Both the position numbers and the translations under genes were made by a program. Below, piece after piece: positions 16,628 to 24,831 of a stretch of DNA of 64,000 nt. The stretch covers positions 1,504,996 through 1,568,995 of the forward strand of contig ONZJ01000002.1 in assembly GCA_900313005.1 (NCBI GenBank), read 5' to 3'. The notes below the pieces were generated by a model. It saw nothing but the letters and a program-made list of their open reading frames with translations. It was not told where the DNA came from and made no database searches. The stretch is from Rhodobacteraceae bacterium EL129. GTDB lineage: Bacteria; Pseudomonadota; Alphaproteobacteria; Rhodobacterales; Rhodobacteraceae. Each line of letters begins with the position of its first letter. Positions within the stretch are counted from its first letter, which is position 1.

Positions 16628-18154
16628 ATGAACAAAGATAGCCCTCCCAAGCCTCGGCGATCCGGTCGCAAAGAGCGTTTGGCCAAACGCGCAGCCCCTC
16701 TGCCGGTGAATCCCGCGCCCCCGGGGCAGGCAGGTGGCCAGTACAAACCGCTGAGCGAGGCGGATTGTCAGGCGATCTATGGCACCGCGTTGCGTTTGTT
16801 AGATGAGCTTGGCATGGGAGAGGTGCCCAAGCGGTTGGAAGAGGTCCTGCTCTCCAAAGGCGCGCGCGATCAGGGCAATGGACGGTTGGGGCTGCCCAGT
16901 GCCTTGGTTGAAGATACCATTGCTATGGCCCCAAAGCAGTTCACCTTTCATGGTCGGGATCCTGCGCGCTCGATCGAGGTGGGTGGCACTGCGGTGCATT
17001 TTGGCACAGGCGGTGCGGCGGTGCAGGTGTTGGATATGAACAGCGGGCTCTACCGCGAGGCCACATTGCGCGATCTGCATGATTTCACTCGGTTGCAGGA
17101 CACGCTGACCAATGTCAGCTGGTTTACACGCTGTTGCATTGCGACAGATGTGGCTGATCCGTTTGATCTGGATGTGAACACGGCCTATGCGCTGATGAAG
17201 AACACCACCAAGCCGGTGGCGACGGCCTTTACGCTGGCGGAACATGTCGATCCGATTGTGAAGATGTTTGATATTGCCGCCGGAGGGGACGGAGCCTTTG
17301 CCAAGCGGCCTTTCGTGAAGGCTCATATCAGCCCAGTGATAAGCCCAATGCGCTTTGGCGGGGATGCGGTGGATGTGACATTTGAGTGCCTTAAGCACAA
17401 CATTCCGTTGTCGTGTATCACCGCCGCACAGGCCGGGGCCACGGCGCCTGCGACCATGGCCGGGTTTCTGGCCTCATCGCTGGCCGAGACGCTGGCGTCA
17501 CTGGTGATGGTCAACGCGATTAAGCCTGGTCATCCCATGGTGTTTTCCAACTGGCCTCTGGTGATTGATCTGCGAACCGGAGCCTTTGCCGGTGGAGGGG
17601 CTGAGACGGTTCTGCTCAACGCGGCGTCTGCGCAAATGTCGAATTGGTTGGGCTTGCCTTCGGGGGTGGCGGCGTCAATGGCGGATGCCAAGGCCATTGA
17701 TGCGCAATACGGGATGGAGAAGGGCATGACCTCGCTGGCTGCTGGCTTGGCGGGGGGCAACCTGATCTACGAGAGCTCAGGCATGACCGCATCGCTGTTG
17801 GGGGCCAGTTTTGAGGCATTCATTCTGGATGATGAAATGCACGCCATGACTTATCGCACCCTGCGCGGAGTGGAGGTGAGCGAGGAAAACCTGGGATTTG
17901 ATGCTATTTGCGAGGCCGTGTTGGGCGAGGGGCATTTTCTGGGTGGTCAGCATACGTTTTCGGCAATGGAGCGGGACTATGTTTATCCTGATCTGGCGGA
18001 CCGCGAGAATCCGAAAACCTGGGAGGATGCGGGGGCTGAGGATGCCTGGAGCCGCGCGAATGCCAAGGCGCGGGCGGTGTTGGCCGCGCATCAGCCACAC
18101 TATTTGAGTGATGATCAGGACCAGGCTATCCGGGACACGTTTCGGATTTTGTAG
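16628..18154 (+). CDS. MttB-family methyltransferase (no pyrrolysine), second copy
   Basis: A second 508-residue member of the trimethylamine methyltransferase superfamily, clearly diverged from the copy at 12378. Features include LDELGMGEVP, VHFGTGGAAVQVLD, LQDTLTNVSWFTRC, AGATAPATMAGFLASSLAE in the barrel and the C-terminal ENPKTWEDAGAEDAW. No in-frame stop interrupts it, so it lacks pyrrolysine. The N-terminus is again basic (PKPRRSGRKERLAKRAA). Its divergent position beside the dimethylglycine-dehydrogenase-like gene suggests a role in demethylating a quaternary or tertiary amine upstream of that enzyme. A LysR gene follows on the opposite strand. No corrinoid protein is adjacent. Confidence 0.85.
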   Translation: MNKDSPPKPRRSGRKERLAKRAAPLPVNPAPPGQAGGQYKPLSEADCQAIYGTALRLLDELGMGEVPKRLEEVLLSKGARDQGNGRLGLPSALVEDTIAMAPKQFTFHGRDPARSIEVGGTAVHFGTGGAAVQVLDMNSGLYREATLRDLHDFTRLQDTLTNVSWFTRCCIATDVADPFDLDVNTAYALMKNTTKPVATAFTLAEHVDPIVKMFDIAAGGDGAFAKRPFVKAHISPVISPMRFGGDAVDVTFECLKHNIPLSCITAAQAGATAPATMAGFLASSLAETLASLVMVNAIKPGHPMVFSNWPLVIDLRTGAFAGGGAETVLLNAASAQMSNWLGLPSGVAASMADAKAIDAQYGMEKGMTSLAAGLAGGNLIYESSGMTASLLGASFEAFILDDEMHAMTYRTLRGVEVSEENLGFDAICEAVLGEGHFLGGQHTFSAMERDYVYPDLADRENPKTWEDAGAEDAWSRANAKARAVLAAHQPHYLSDDQDQAIRDTFRIL

Positions 18155-18184
18155 CGGGCTCCGGCCTTTTCATCGACATGGAGT

Positions 18185-19165
18185 TTAGTCATTCGAGTTT
18201 GTTTCATCCAGCAACCGAAACCCCTCGCGCAGCCAGTCCATCCGCGCGATGGCCGGATCAATTGCTCGGGTCTGGATCAGCTGGCGCAGCGTGCTGATCA
18301 CAGGGGCGCTGGTAGGCGATGGGTGCGTCTCGTAAGTGAAGACGGATAAGTATCGCGCAAAGCCTTTGCCGGGAAAGGGCAACAATCGCAATTGGCGCTG
18401 AAACCGGGTGGAGCGCGCGTAGTTGGTGGGTGTGGTGATCGCCCAGCCTGACCCTGCCGCGACCATGGACATGATCGTTTCGTTGCTTTCAAATTCGTGG
18501 CTGGTGGGCAGCTTTAGCTTTAAGCGCTTCAGCTGTGCTTCGATCTGTCTGCCCATTAGGTGATCTGCACTATAGCGCAGCAAGGGCAGGGAGGCTTGTC
18601 CCTTCAGGCAGGCGTCGGCATCAATGTCGGAAGATTGCGGCAGGACCAGTACATAAGGATCGCGCAGCAATGGGGTTTCGATCAGGTCTGGCTGGTCAAA
18701 CTGCGGCTTGGCTGCGATGCCGATATCCACGTCCTGCGCGCGCACCAATGCCAGGATGTCGTGGCTGGGGCGGGTCAGATGGCGAAAGGCGCATTGGGGC
18801 ATGGAGCTGCTTAAAAGGCGCGCAAGTTCCGGTGCGATCTCGCTGTCAAAATCCTCGATCATGGCGATGGACAGGGATTTCGTATCGGAGAGAGTGCCCG
18901 ACTGCACCTCGACTTCGGCTTTGTGAAGCAGGTGCAGCGCGTCGTCCACGTCTTGCAAAAACACGGCACCGCGAGGCGTGAGCCGCATGGGTCGGCGGTT
19001 ATGGTCAAACAGGGCGGTGCCCAGCGCCGTCTCAAGCGATTTGATGTGATGCGAAACGGTGCTGATCGACAGCCCGCTGTATTCGGCCGCTGATTGGACC
19101 GACCCGGAGCGAGCGACCTGTTGAAAGACTTCTAGCCATTTCAGGCTCAGACCAGATTTTTTCAT
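18185..19165 (-). CDS. LysR-family transcriptional regulator
   Basis: A 326-residue regulator. The N-terminal winged helix-turn-helix (WLEVFQQVARSGSVQSAAEYSGLSISTVSHHIKSLE split over residues 9-45) is followed by a periplasmic-binding-like effector domain. The likely start is ATG 19165; a GTG one codon upstream is possible. AAAGGG lies upstream. It converges on the second mttB-like gene with a 30-base gap, so it may control that gene or the divergent mttB/dehydrogenase pair, but position is the only evidence. The effector is unknown. Confidence 0.88.
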   Translation of the reverse strand: MKKSGLSLKWLEVFQQVARSGSVQSAAEYSGLSISTVSHHIKSLETALGTALFDHNRRPMRLTPRGAVFLQDVDDALHLLHKAEVEVQSGTLSDTKSLSIAMIEDFDSEIAPELARLLSSSMPQCAFRHLTRPSHDILALVRAQDVDIGIAAKPQFDQPDLIETPLLRDPYVLVLPQSSDIDADACLKGQASLPLLRYSADHLMGRQIEAQLKRLKLKLPTSHEFESNETIMSMVAAGSGWAITTPTNYARSTRFQRQLRLLPFPGKGFARYLSVFTYETHPSPTSAPVISTLRQLIQTRAIDPAIARMDWLREGFRLLDETNSND

Positions 19166-19231
19166 CACATGGACCCTTTGCTTTTATCGAAGGAAACATG
19201 CGATAAAATCGGAAGTAAAGCGCAAAGAACT

Positions 19232-21775
19232 TCAAGCGGCGATCTGTCCTTTGTCCAGGTGCGCCAGTGTTTCATCCCAAACCTTTGGCAGGATCTGAAG
19301 GGCCGTCATGGAACCGGTGGCGTCCCCGGCCCGTATCGCCAGTTCGGCCTGGCTGAGACAGCTGTGTAACGCCCGTGCGCCCAGAGTGGCAGAGAGGCCC
19401 GCGAAATCATGTAGGCGGGCTGGTAGCTCCTCGCCCTTGAGGTCTGGCAAATCCGAAATCAGATCTGTGCCTTGGGTTTTGAAACCTGTCAGCAAGCGGT
19501 CGAACGCCTCGGGCGACAAGCTGGCCGCCAGCTGCTCCAAGGCGTCATCATCCATATCAGGATCGGCTGTGGTCTCGGGGGGCTGGTCCGATTGTCCAGA
19601 CAGAACGCGCCCCAGATCTTCACGACGCAAGGGTTTTGTCAGAACGGCATCACAGCCGGCCTCGATCACAGCCGCGCGGATGTCTGGGCTGATATGGGCG
19701 CTAAGTGCAATGATACGGGCCTGAGAGGATGCCCCAGTGCCACCACGGATCTGCGCCGTGGCCAAGATCCCGTCGAGCACGGGCATATTGATATCCATGA
19801 AGATCAAATCGAACTGCCGAGCCGCAGCCTGCGTCACCGCATCTGCCCCGTCGGTTGCAGTCCAGACATGATGGCCCTCTTTTTCCAGCAGCTCTGCCAA
19901 AACCGTGCGGTTGATTTCATTGTCTTCGACGATCAACACATCGCAGCGGTTTGGCGCCTGTGTCGTTGACGCGAGCTGTGAAGAAAGCTGGGATGTCTCC
20001 GCTGTGGCCGGGGGCAGGGGCAAGCGCACCCAGAACAGGCTGCCCGCGTCTGGCTCGCTTTCCAGGCCGATTTCTCCGCCCATCATCACAACCAGGTTGC
20101 GCACGATTCCGAGGCCCAACCCGGTGCCCTCAACGGCTTGCCCGTCTGGCGCTTCGAGCCTGACGAAATCCTCGAAAATGCGGGCCTGATCATCGGCGGG
20201 GATGCCGATGCCGGTGTCGATCACCTGAAACTCAACTTGATCTGTGCCGCCATCGACCGTGTCCGTGCGTGTGGCCTCAATCGTGATGGTGCCTTCGCTG
20301 GTGAATTTGATGGCGTTGGACAGCAGGTTCAGCAGCACCTGATACACCCGGTCGCGGTCGCCGCGCACAAGGCCGATGTCCTGACTGGCGGTGGAGCGCG
20401 TCAGCGCATTGCTTGCTTTGTGCGCCAGCGGGCGTTGCGCCGACAAAAGGGTGGTGATCATCGCATCGACGTCAAACACATCCGAGCTGACCTCCGGCAC
20501 GATCTGGTCGGCTTGTGCGATATCCAGTGCATCATTGATCTGGTTGAGCAGGATCTGACCAGAGGACTGCATGATCTGCGTGTAGGTTCTTTGCTTGGCG
20601 GACATGGCGGTGTCGTCCAACAGATCCAAGGCTCCGAGAATTCCCGTCAATGGCGTGCGCATTTCGTGGTTGATCGTCCCTAGAAACCGCGCCTTGGCCT
20701 TTTCACCGGACAGGGCCTTGTCCCGGGCCGCGAGGATTTCAGTCTGATCGGCCATGCGCCGCGTGATATTGCGCACAAAGCAGACCACGATGTCCTGCCC
20801 GGCCCGGACGGCCTTGTCCGCCGATAGTTCAATCGGGAACTGTTCGCCCTTGGCGGTAACACCGGTGAGATTGGCACAGAGGTTCGGTGCATCCTGACAC
20901 GAGGCGAGAAGAGTTTCGCCGCTGACGCCGGTTAGGCTGCCATCGGGCGTGCGTTTCATCAGCACGTTCGAGATACGCGTCTCATCGCCCGGAGGCTCTC
21001 CGCCAAAGAACATCGCGTTGGCGGCCCGGTTGGTGTGATTTATGCTCCCATCAGTGCGCACCACAACAACCGCGTCCTGCGAAGTGTCCAAAATGGTCGC
21101 CAGCCGGTTCAGCGTCTGACGGTTTTCAAGAGCCCGCTGGCGATACAATCGGTAAAGTTGCCATAAAAGTGCCGCCAGAGACATCAGCGTGATTAACAGC
21201 AAAATGCTGAGGAGTGTCACCTGTATGAGCTTTGCGTTCAGGGCTGCGCGCTCTTCTTCTTTCAAACGGGCCCCAGTTGCGATCCCCACGGAAGACAGCT
21301 GTCTTATTGGTTCCGACATTTGTGTTGTAAGTTCGATCAGCTTGTCTTGCTGCTGCACGACCGAAGCGTCACCCTGGTCCATTATGCTTGCCGTTTGTGA
21401 AATGAATCCATTCAGAGTGGTAAGCGCCTGAGCCGCGCGGGTCTGCGCGAGTATGGGATCGTAGGCTGGACCTTCGCTGATAATCGCGGCACGACTGTAA
21501 AGAGCATCAAACCGACGGTTTGCGGTTTCAATCGTCTCCAGGGCGTCGGCGTTTACATCCCGCAGCGAAGAGAGAAGCTTAAGATGATCCACTTCCAGCC
21601 GAGAAAAGGACCAAGGTACATTATCCTGCCCAGCTGAGGCGTACTCATCCAATTTCAAAAACACTTGCGTCGCCAGAAAGGCGACAGCCAGAAGACAGAC
21701 CACCAAAACAGTGCTGAAAAATCCCAGCTGCGCCCGACGGCGCGTCAATCGGCGTGTGAAACTGGCAAGACCCAT
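19232..21775 (-). CDS. Hybrid sensor histidine kinase with receiver and Hpt domains
   Basis: Inner-membrane sensor of 847 residues. Transmembrane helix 1 covers about residues 18-40, then comes a periplasmic helical region to about 180 and helix 2 at about 183-212. A PAS domain lies near 222-340 (DTSQDAVVVVRTDGSINHTN) and the HisKA dimerisation domain has phospho-acceptor H370 (NHEMRTP). The HATPase domain carries an N-box at N487 and DTGIGIP with GTGLGLGI. The receiver domain has D661 in IFMDINMP. A C-terminal Hpt-like region has H789 in ARLHDFAGLSATLG. This arrangement supports an internal phosphorelay ending on a separate response regulator. The gene is divergent from the NarL-type regulator at 21994, its likely partner. 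The signal is unknown. Confidence 0.9.
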   Translation of the reverse strand: MGLASFTRRLTRRRAQLGFFSTVLVVCLLAVAFLATQVFLKLDEYASAGQDNVPWSFSRLEVDHLKLLSSLRDVNADALETIETANRRFDALYSRAAIISEGPAYDPILAQTRAAQALTTLNGFISQTASIMDQGDASVVQQQDKLIELTTQMSEPIRQLSSVGIATGARLKEEERAALNAKLIQVTLLSILLLITLMSLAALLWQLYRLYRQRALENRQTLNRLATILDTSQDAVVVVRTDGSINHTNRAANAMFFGGEPPGDETRISNVLMKRTPDGSLTGVSGETLLASCQDAPNLCANLTGVTAKGEQFPIELSADKAVRAGQDIVVCFVRNITRRMADQTEILAARDKALSGEKAKARFLGTINHEMRTPLTGILGALDLLDDTAMSAKQRTYTQIMQSSGQILLNQINDALDIAQADQIVPEVSSDVFDVDAMITTLLSAQRPLAHKASNALTRSTASQDIGLVRGDRDRVYQVLLNLLSNAIKFTSEGTITIEATRTDTVDGGTDQVEFQVIDTGIGIPADDQARIFEDFVRLEAPDGQAVEGTGLGLGIVRNLVVMMGGEIGLESEPDAGSLFWVRLPLPPATAETSQLSSQLASTTQAPNRCDVLIVEDNEINRTVLAELLEKEGHHVWTATDGADAVTQAAARQFDLIFMDINMPVLDGILATAQIRGGTGASSQARIIALSAHISPDIRAAVIEAGCDAVLTKPLRREDLGRVLSGQSDQPPETTADPDMDDDALEQLAASLSPEAFDRLLTGFKTQGTDLISDLPDLKGEELPARLHDFAGLSATLGARALHSCLSQAELAIRAGDATGSMTALQILPKVWDETLAHLDKGQIAA

Positions 21776-21993
21776 GAAGCGGCAGCAGACTTTTGACGAT
21801 GAGACAGGTAGAACGAGACGCTCAACTCCTAGCCGGAAAATGTGTTTTGGTCCAGTAGACCCCCCGGATTACGCGCCTGCATACAAGTGCTGGGGCATTT
21901 TTCTGGCGCGCTGCGCAGTGGCGGTTTATAATACCATAGCGAGCAGGGGCTCAGCTTACTCTCGCGGTTTTCGAAATTGGGATAGAATTGCCC

Positions 21994-22599
21994 ATGCACA
22001 AATTGCTACTGGCCGATGATCACGATCTGGTCCGCGAAACACTGGCGGACTACTTGCACAAACAGGGTGGTTTCCTTGTGACTCTTGCCAGTGGGTTTGA
22101 AGAGGCCTGCACGCTTTATCAATCGCAAGGGCCGTTTGATCTGGTTCTGCTGGACTATTCCATGCCCGGCATGGACGCGTTGAGTGGGTTGGAGCGGATG
22201 AAAGAGCTGGCGGAGTGTCCGGTGGCGATGTTGTCGGGAACGGCACCGCCCGAAATTGCGCGGCGCGCGTTGAAAGAGGGGGCGGCGGGTTTCCTGCCCA
22301 AAACGCTGACCCCGCTCGATATGGTCGCGGCGGTTCGCGATATGCTGGCAGGCGAAATTTATCTGCCGCTGGAGTTCTTGACAAAACCGGGCAAAGAGCA
22401 GCACGAGATTCATCTGACACCGCGTGAAACGGATGTGTTGCGCGGCATATCCGAGGGCAAGTCCAACAAGGAAATCGCCCGTGATCTGGACATTCAGGAA
22501 GTCACAGTGAAGCTGCACCTCAAAACCCTGTCGCGCAAACTTGGGGCACGCAATCGCACCCATGCAGCGATGCTGGCGCGTGATCACGGGTTCTGCTGA
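21994..22599 (+). CDS. NarL/FixJ-type response regulator
   Basis: A 201-residue DNA-binding response regulator. The receiver domain has acidic residues D8-D9, phospho-acceptor D54 (LLDYSMPGMD) and a conserved lysine in FLPKTL. The C-terminal LuxR-type helix-turn-helix contains LTPRETDVLRGISEGKSNKEIA and VTVKLHLKTLSRKLG. ATG 21994 is chosen over an in-frame TTG two codons upstream. It lies divergent from the hybrid kinase gene with 218 bases between the starts, consistent with a two-component pair. Targets are unknown; the repeat protein immediately downstream is a candidate. Confidence 0.9.
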   Translation: MHKLLLADDHDLVRETLADYLHKQGGFLVTLASGFEEACTLYQSQGPFDLVLLDYSMPGMDALSGLERMKELAECPVAMLSGTAPPEIARRALKEGAAGFLPKTLTPLDMVAAVRDMLAGEIYLPLEFLTKPGKEQHEIHLTPRETDVLRGISEGKSNKEIARDLDIQEVTVKLHLKTLSRKLGARNRTHAAMLARDHGFC

Positions 22600-22681
22600 G
22601 CCGAGATACGCATACCCTTGCCTGACATGTCGAATGGGGTTTGACTTTCCGGTCACAGACACCGACACCTGATCCTCAGGG

Positions 22682-24715
22682 ATGACGGACAAACGTACAT
22701 ATACGATTGAAGATTTCTGTGGGGCGATCCTGCTGATTGCAGGCCTGTTTGCCCTGGGATTGTTTAACTTCCAATCGGACGAACCGCTGGTCGAAGCAGG
22801 CCTGCGCGCGCAGTCCAGTGCGATCGTGGCAGACACGGTGCACGGGTTGCAGGTCACAGTCGATGGGCGTCATATGACGCTGACGGGGCTGGCGGACACG
22901 CGCGAAGAGAAGACCAATGTGCTCAGCGCCCTGAAGGCGCTTGATGGGCGGGGCCGCGTGCGCAGTGACGTTGAGGTGCTTGCACCTGCCGACCCCTTTG
23001 TCTTGACGGCCCTTCGAAGCGGCCAGGAGCCAATGCAATTCGACGGGGCCGTTCCGACCGAAGCCTTGCGTGACGACTTGCGCCGCGACTATGGCGCGGG
23101 GGTGGACGCCATGACGCTTGCCTCGGGCATGCCCGGTGTGGATTGGCCGGCAGTCCTGCAGACCGCCCTGCGTGCACTGGGAGAATTGGAAGAGGGCAAG
23201 CTGGTGCTGGAGAACCGGCGACTGAGGATTTCAGGGGCGGCCCTAACCCCGGTTCATGTTGAACGGGCCTTGCTGCTGTTGGCGGATTTACCGGAGGGCT
23301 ATGTCTTTGACACGGATTTGAACGTGCGCGACGACGGAACGCCTTTGCGCCTGAGCGCGTCGCGCAGCGATGGGGCTCTAACTGGGGTCTCTGGTAAACT
23401 ACCCGCCGCGTTGACCGAGACCATTGGGGACGGCGCGTTTGAGACATCTGCGCTGGCCCCTCCGATCGAAGGGTGGGGCGAGGGCGTCCTGGCGGCCCTT
23501 GGCGCACTGGATCATCTGCACACGGGATATCTGTCGATCACCGGCCCATCGGTCACTTTGACGGGTGATGCCTGGTCGCAAGATAGTTATGACGCGGCTA
23601 TGGCGGCGCTTGAAGGCATGCCAAAGGGCATGTCGGTCACAGGTCAGATTGAGCTGGCAGACACCGGCGCGCCTTTCAGTCTATCGCTCAGCAAGTCACA
23701 AACCGGTGTGGTTGCCGCAGGTAAAGTGCCACAAAGCTTGGCCCCTCGGGTTTTGGCGGCTTTGACGGATGCGCCGCTTCAGTCCGACGCTTTGACAATT
23801 GCGCGTATCTCACCCGGTCCGCTGTGGTGGGAGGCGGCCAGCCTCGGGGCGGAGGCCCTGCGGTATTTTGTGGATGCAGAATTGACGTTTAACGGGGCCG
23901 AGCTGCGCCTTGCGGGATACGTGCAAGATCCTGCGCGGCTTGAGCAGCTGGAGCGCCATCTGGACGCTATGCCAGAGGGTATGGCCTTGGTGCTGAATGC
24001 GACGCTGATAGATGACGGCAATCCTTTGCGGGTGGTGCTGGAGTTTGACGGCAGCAGCATTGTGTTGGGGGGCAAGCTGCCGGATACGCTGCGCGCGGAT
24101 CAATTGGCGGTGCCATTGGGCGTGCCTGTTCTGACAGGTGAATTGGTGAGCACACCAAAACTCGGACCCGACGATTGGGTGGACACGGCCCTGGCGGCGG
24201 CTGAGGCCGTGCCACTTATGGAACGTGGGACATTGCGCATCACCGGGCGAGAGCTGGACCTGCGGGGCGTTTTGCGTGATCCCAAGCGCGAAGAGCAAGT
24301 ACAACAGCTACTTGCAGGTTTGCCCGAGGCCTATGTGGTCACATCGTCCTTTGAGTTTCAGGATGACGGGCGGCCCTTCGGGTTTACGCTGGTGTTTGAT
24401 GGCCGCCGCGGCACATTAAACGGCAAAGTGCCGTTGGATTTGGGACCTGCCTCGCAAGCCGCGATTCTGGGATTTCCGATCGAGGCGGGCACGCTTGAAT
24501 TCGCGACGATCCCGGCAGATGCGGATTGGTGGGTTGCAGCCCGCTCGGGGTTAAAAGCTCTGGCCGATTTGGATCACGGCACATTGATGCTGGATGCGCA
24601 TCAGATCACGCTGAGCGGGGCAACGTCTGAGGCCGCCGTGGTCGGGAACGTGCAGAACCGCATGCAGCCATTCGAAGAGAGCTTTAAAGTGAAGGTTGAT
24701 ATTATCGCAGAATAA
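22682..24715 (+). CDS. Membrane-anchored repeat protein with BON-like units
   Basis: A 677-residue protein with one N-terminal transmembrane anchor (about residues 13-29), the rest probably periplasmic. The body is built of about five units of roughly 115 residues, each opening with a tryptophan-containing segment (near residues 157, 273, 386, 501 and 612). Each unit then has a G-L-x-I-x-G strand pattern, a DDGxPxxL segment and a GKLP/GKVP turn. The N-terminal 50-110 region (VDGRHMTLTGLADTREEK) resembles a BON domain. Related Rhodobacterales proteins end in an OmpA peptidoglycan-binding domain, but none is visible here. Function is unknown; an envelope-spanning or binding scaffold is plausible. 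A strong terminator follows. Confidence 0.65.
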   Translation: MTDKRTYTIEDFCGAILLIAGLFALGLFNFQSDEPLVEAGLRAQSSAIVADTVHGLQVTVDGRHMTLTGLADTREEKTNVLSALKALDGRGRVRSDVEVLAPADPFVLTALRSGQEPMQFDGAVPTEALRDDLRRDYGAGVDAMTLASGMPGVDWPAVLQTALRALGELEEGKLVLENRRLRISGAALTPVHVERALLLLADLPEGYVFDTDLNVRDDGTPLRLSASRSDGALTGVSGKLPAALTETIGDGAFETSALAPPIEGWGEGVLAALGALDHLHTGYLSITGPSVTLTGDAWSQDSYDAAMAALEGMPKGMSVTGQIELADTGAPFSLSLSKSQTGVVAAGKVPQSLAPRVLAALTDAPLQSDALTIARISPGPLWWEAASLGAEALRYFVDAELTFNGAELRLAGYVQDPARLEQLERHLDAMPEGMALVLNATLIDDGNPLRVVLEFDGSSIVLGGKLPDTLRADQLAVPLGVPVLTGELVSTPKLGPDDWVDTALAAAEAVPLMERGTLRITGRELDLRGVLRDPKREEQVQQLLAGLPEAYVVTSSFEFQDDGRPFGFTLVFDGRRGTLNGKVPLDLGPASQAAILGFPIEAGTLEFATIPADADWWVAARSGLKALADLDHGTLMLDAHQITLSGATSEAAVVGNVQNRMQPFEESFKVKVDIIAE

Positions 24716-24773
24716 ACAGATAGTTGAATGTCGCGGTTGACCTTAAAGCCACCTATCAAAACCTACAGTGTGA

Positions 24774-24813
24774 TCAAAAAAAGCCCCCGAGGATAACTCC
24801 TAGGGGGCTTTTA
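24774..24813. terminator. Bidirectional Rho-independent terminator
   Basis: AAAAGCCCCC (24777-24787 region) pairs with GGGGGCTTTT (24803-24812) around a short loop, flanked by an A-run on the left and a T-run on the right. It separates two convergent genes and can act in both directions. Confidence 0.9.
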
Positions 24814-24831
24814 AACTAAGATGCGGAGCCT

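Noticed and set aside
12378..18154. Pyrrolysine-containing trimethylamine methyltransferase
   Set aside because: Both mttB-like frames are uninterrupted with no internal TAG, so they are not the pyrrolysine form.
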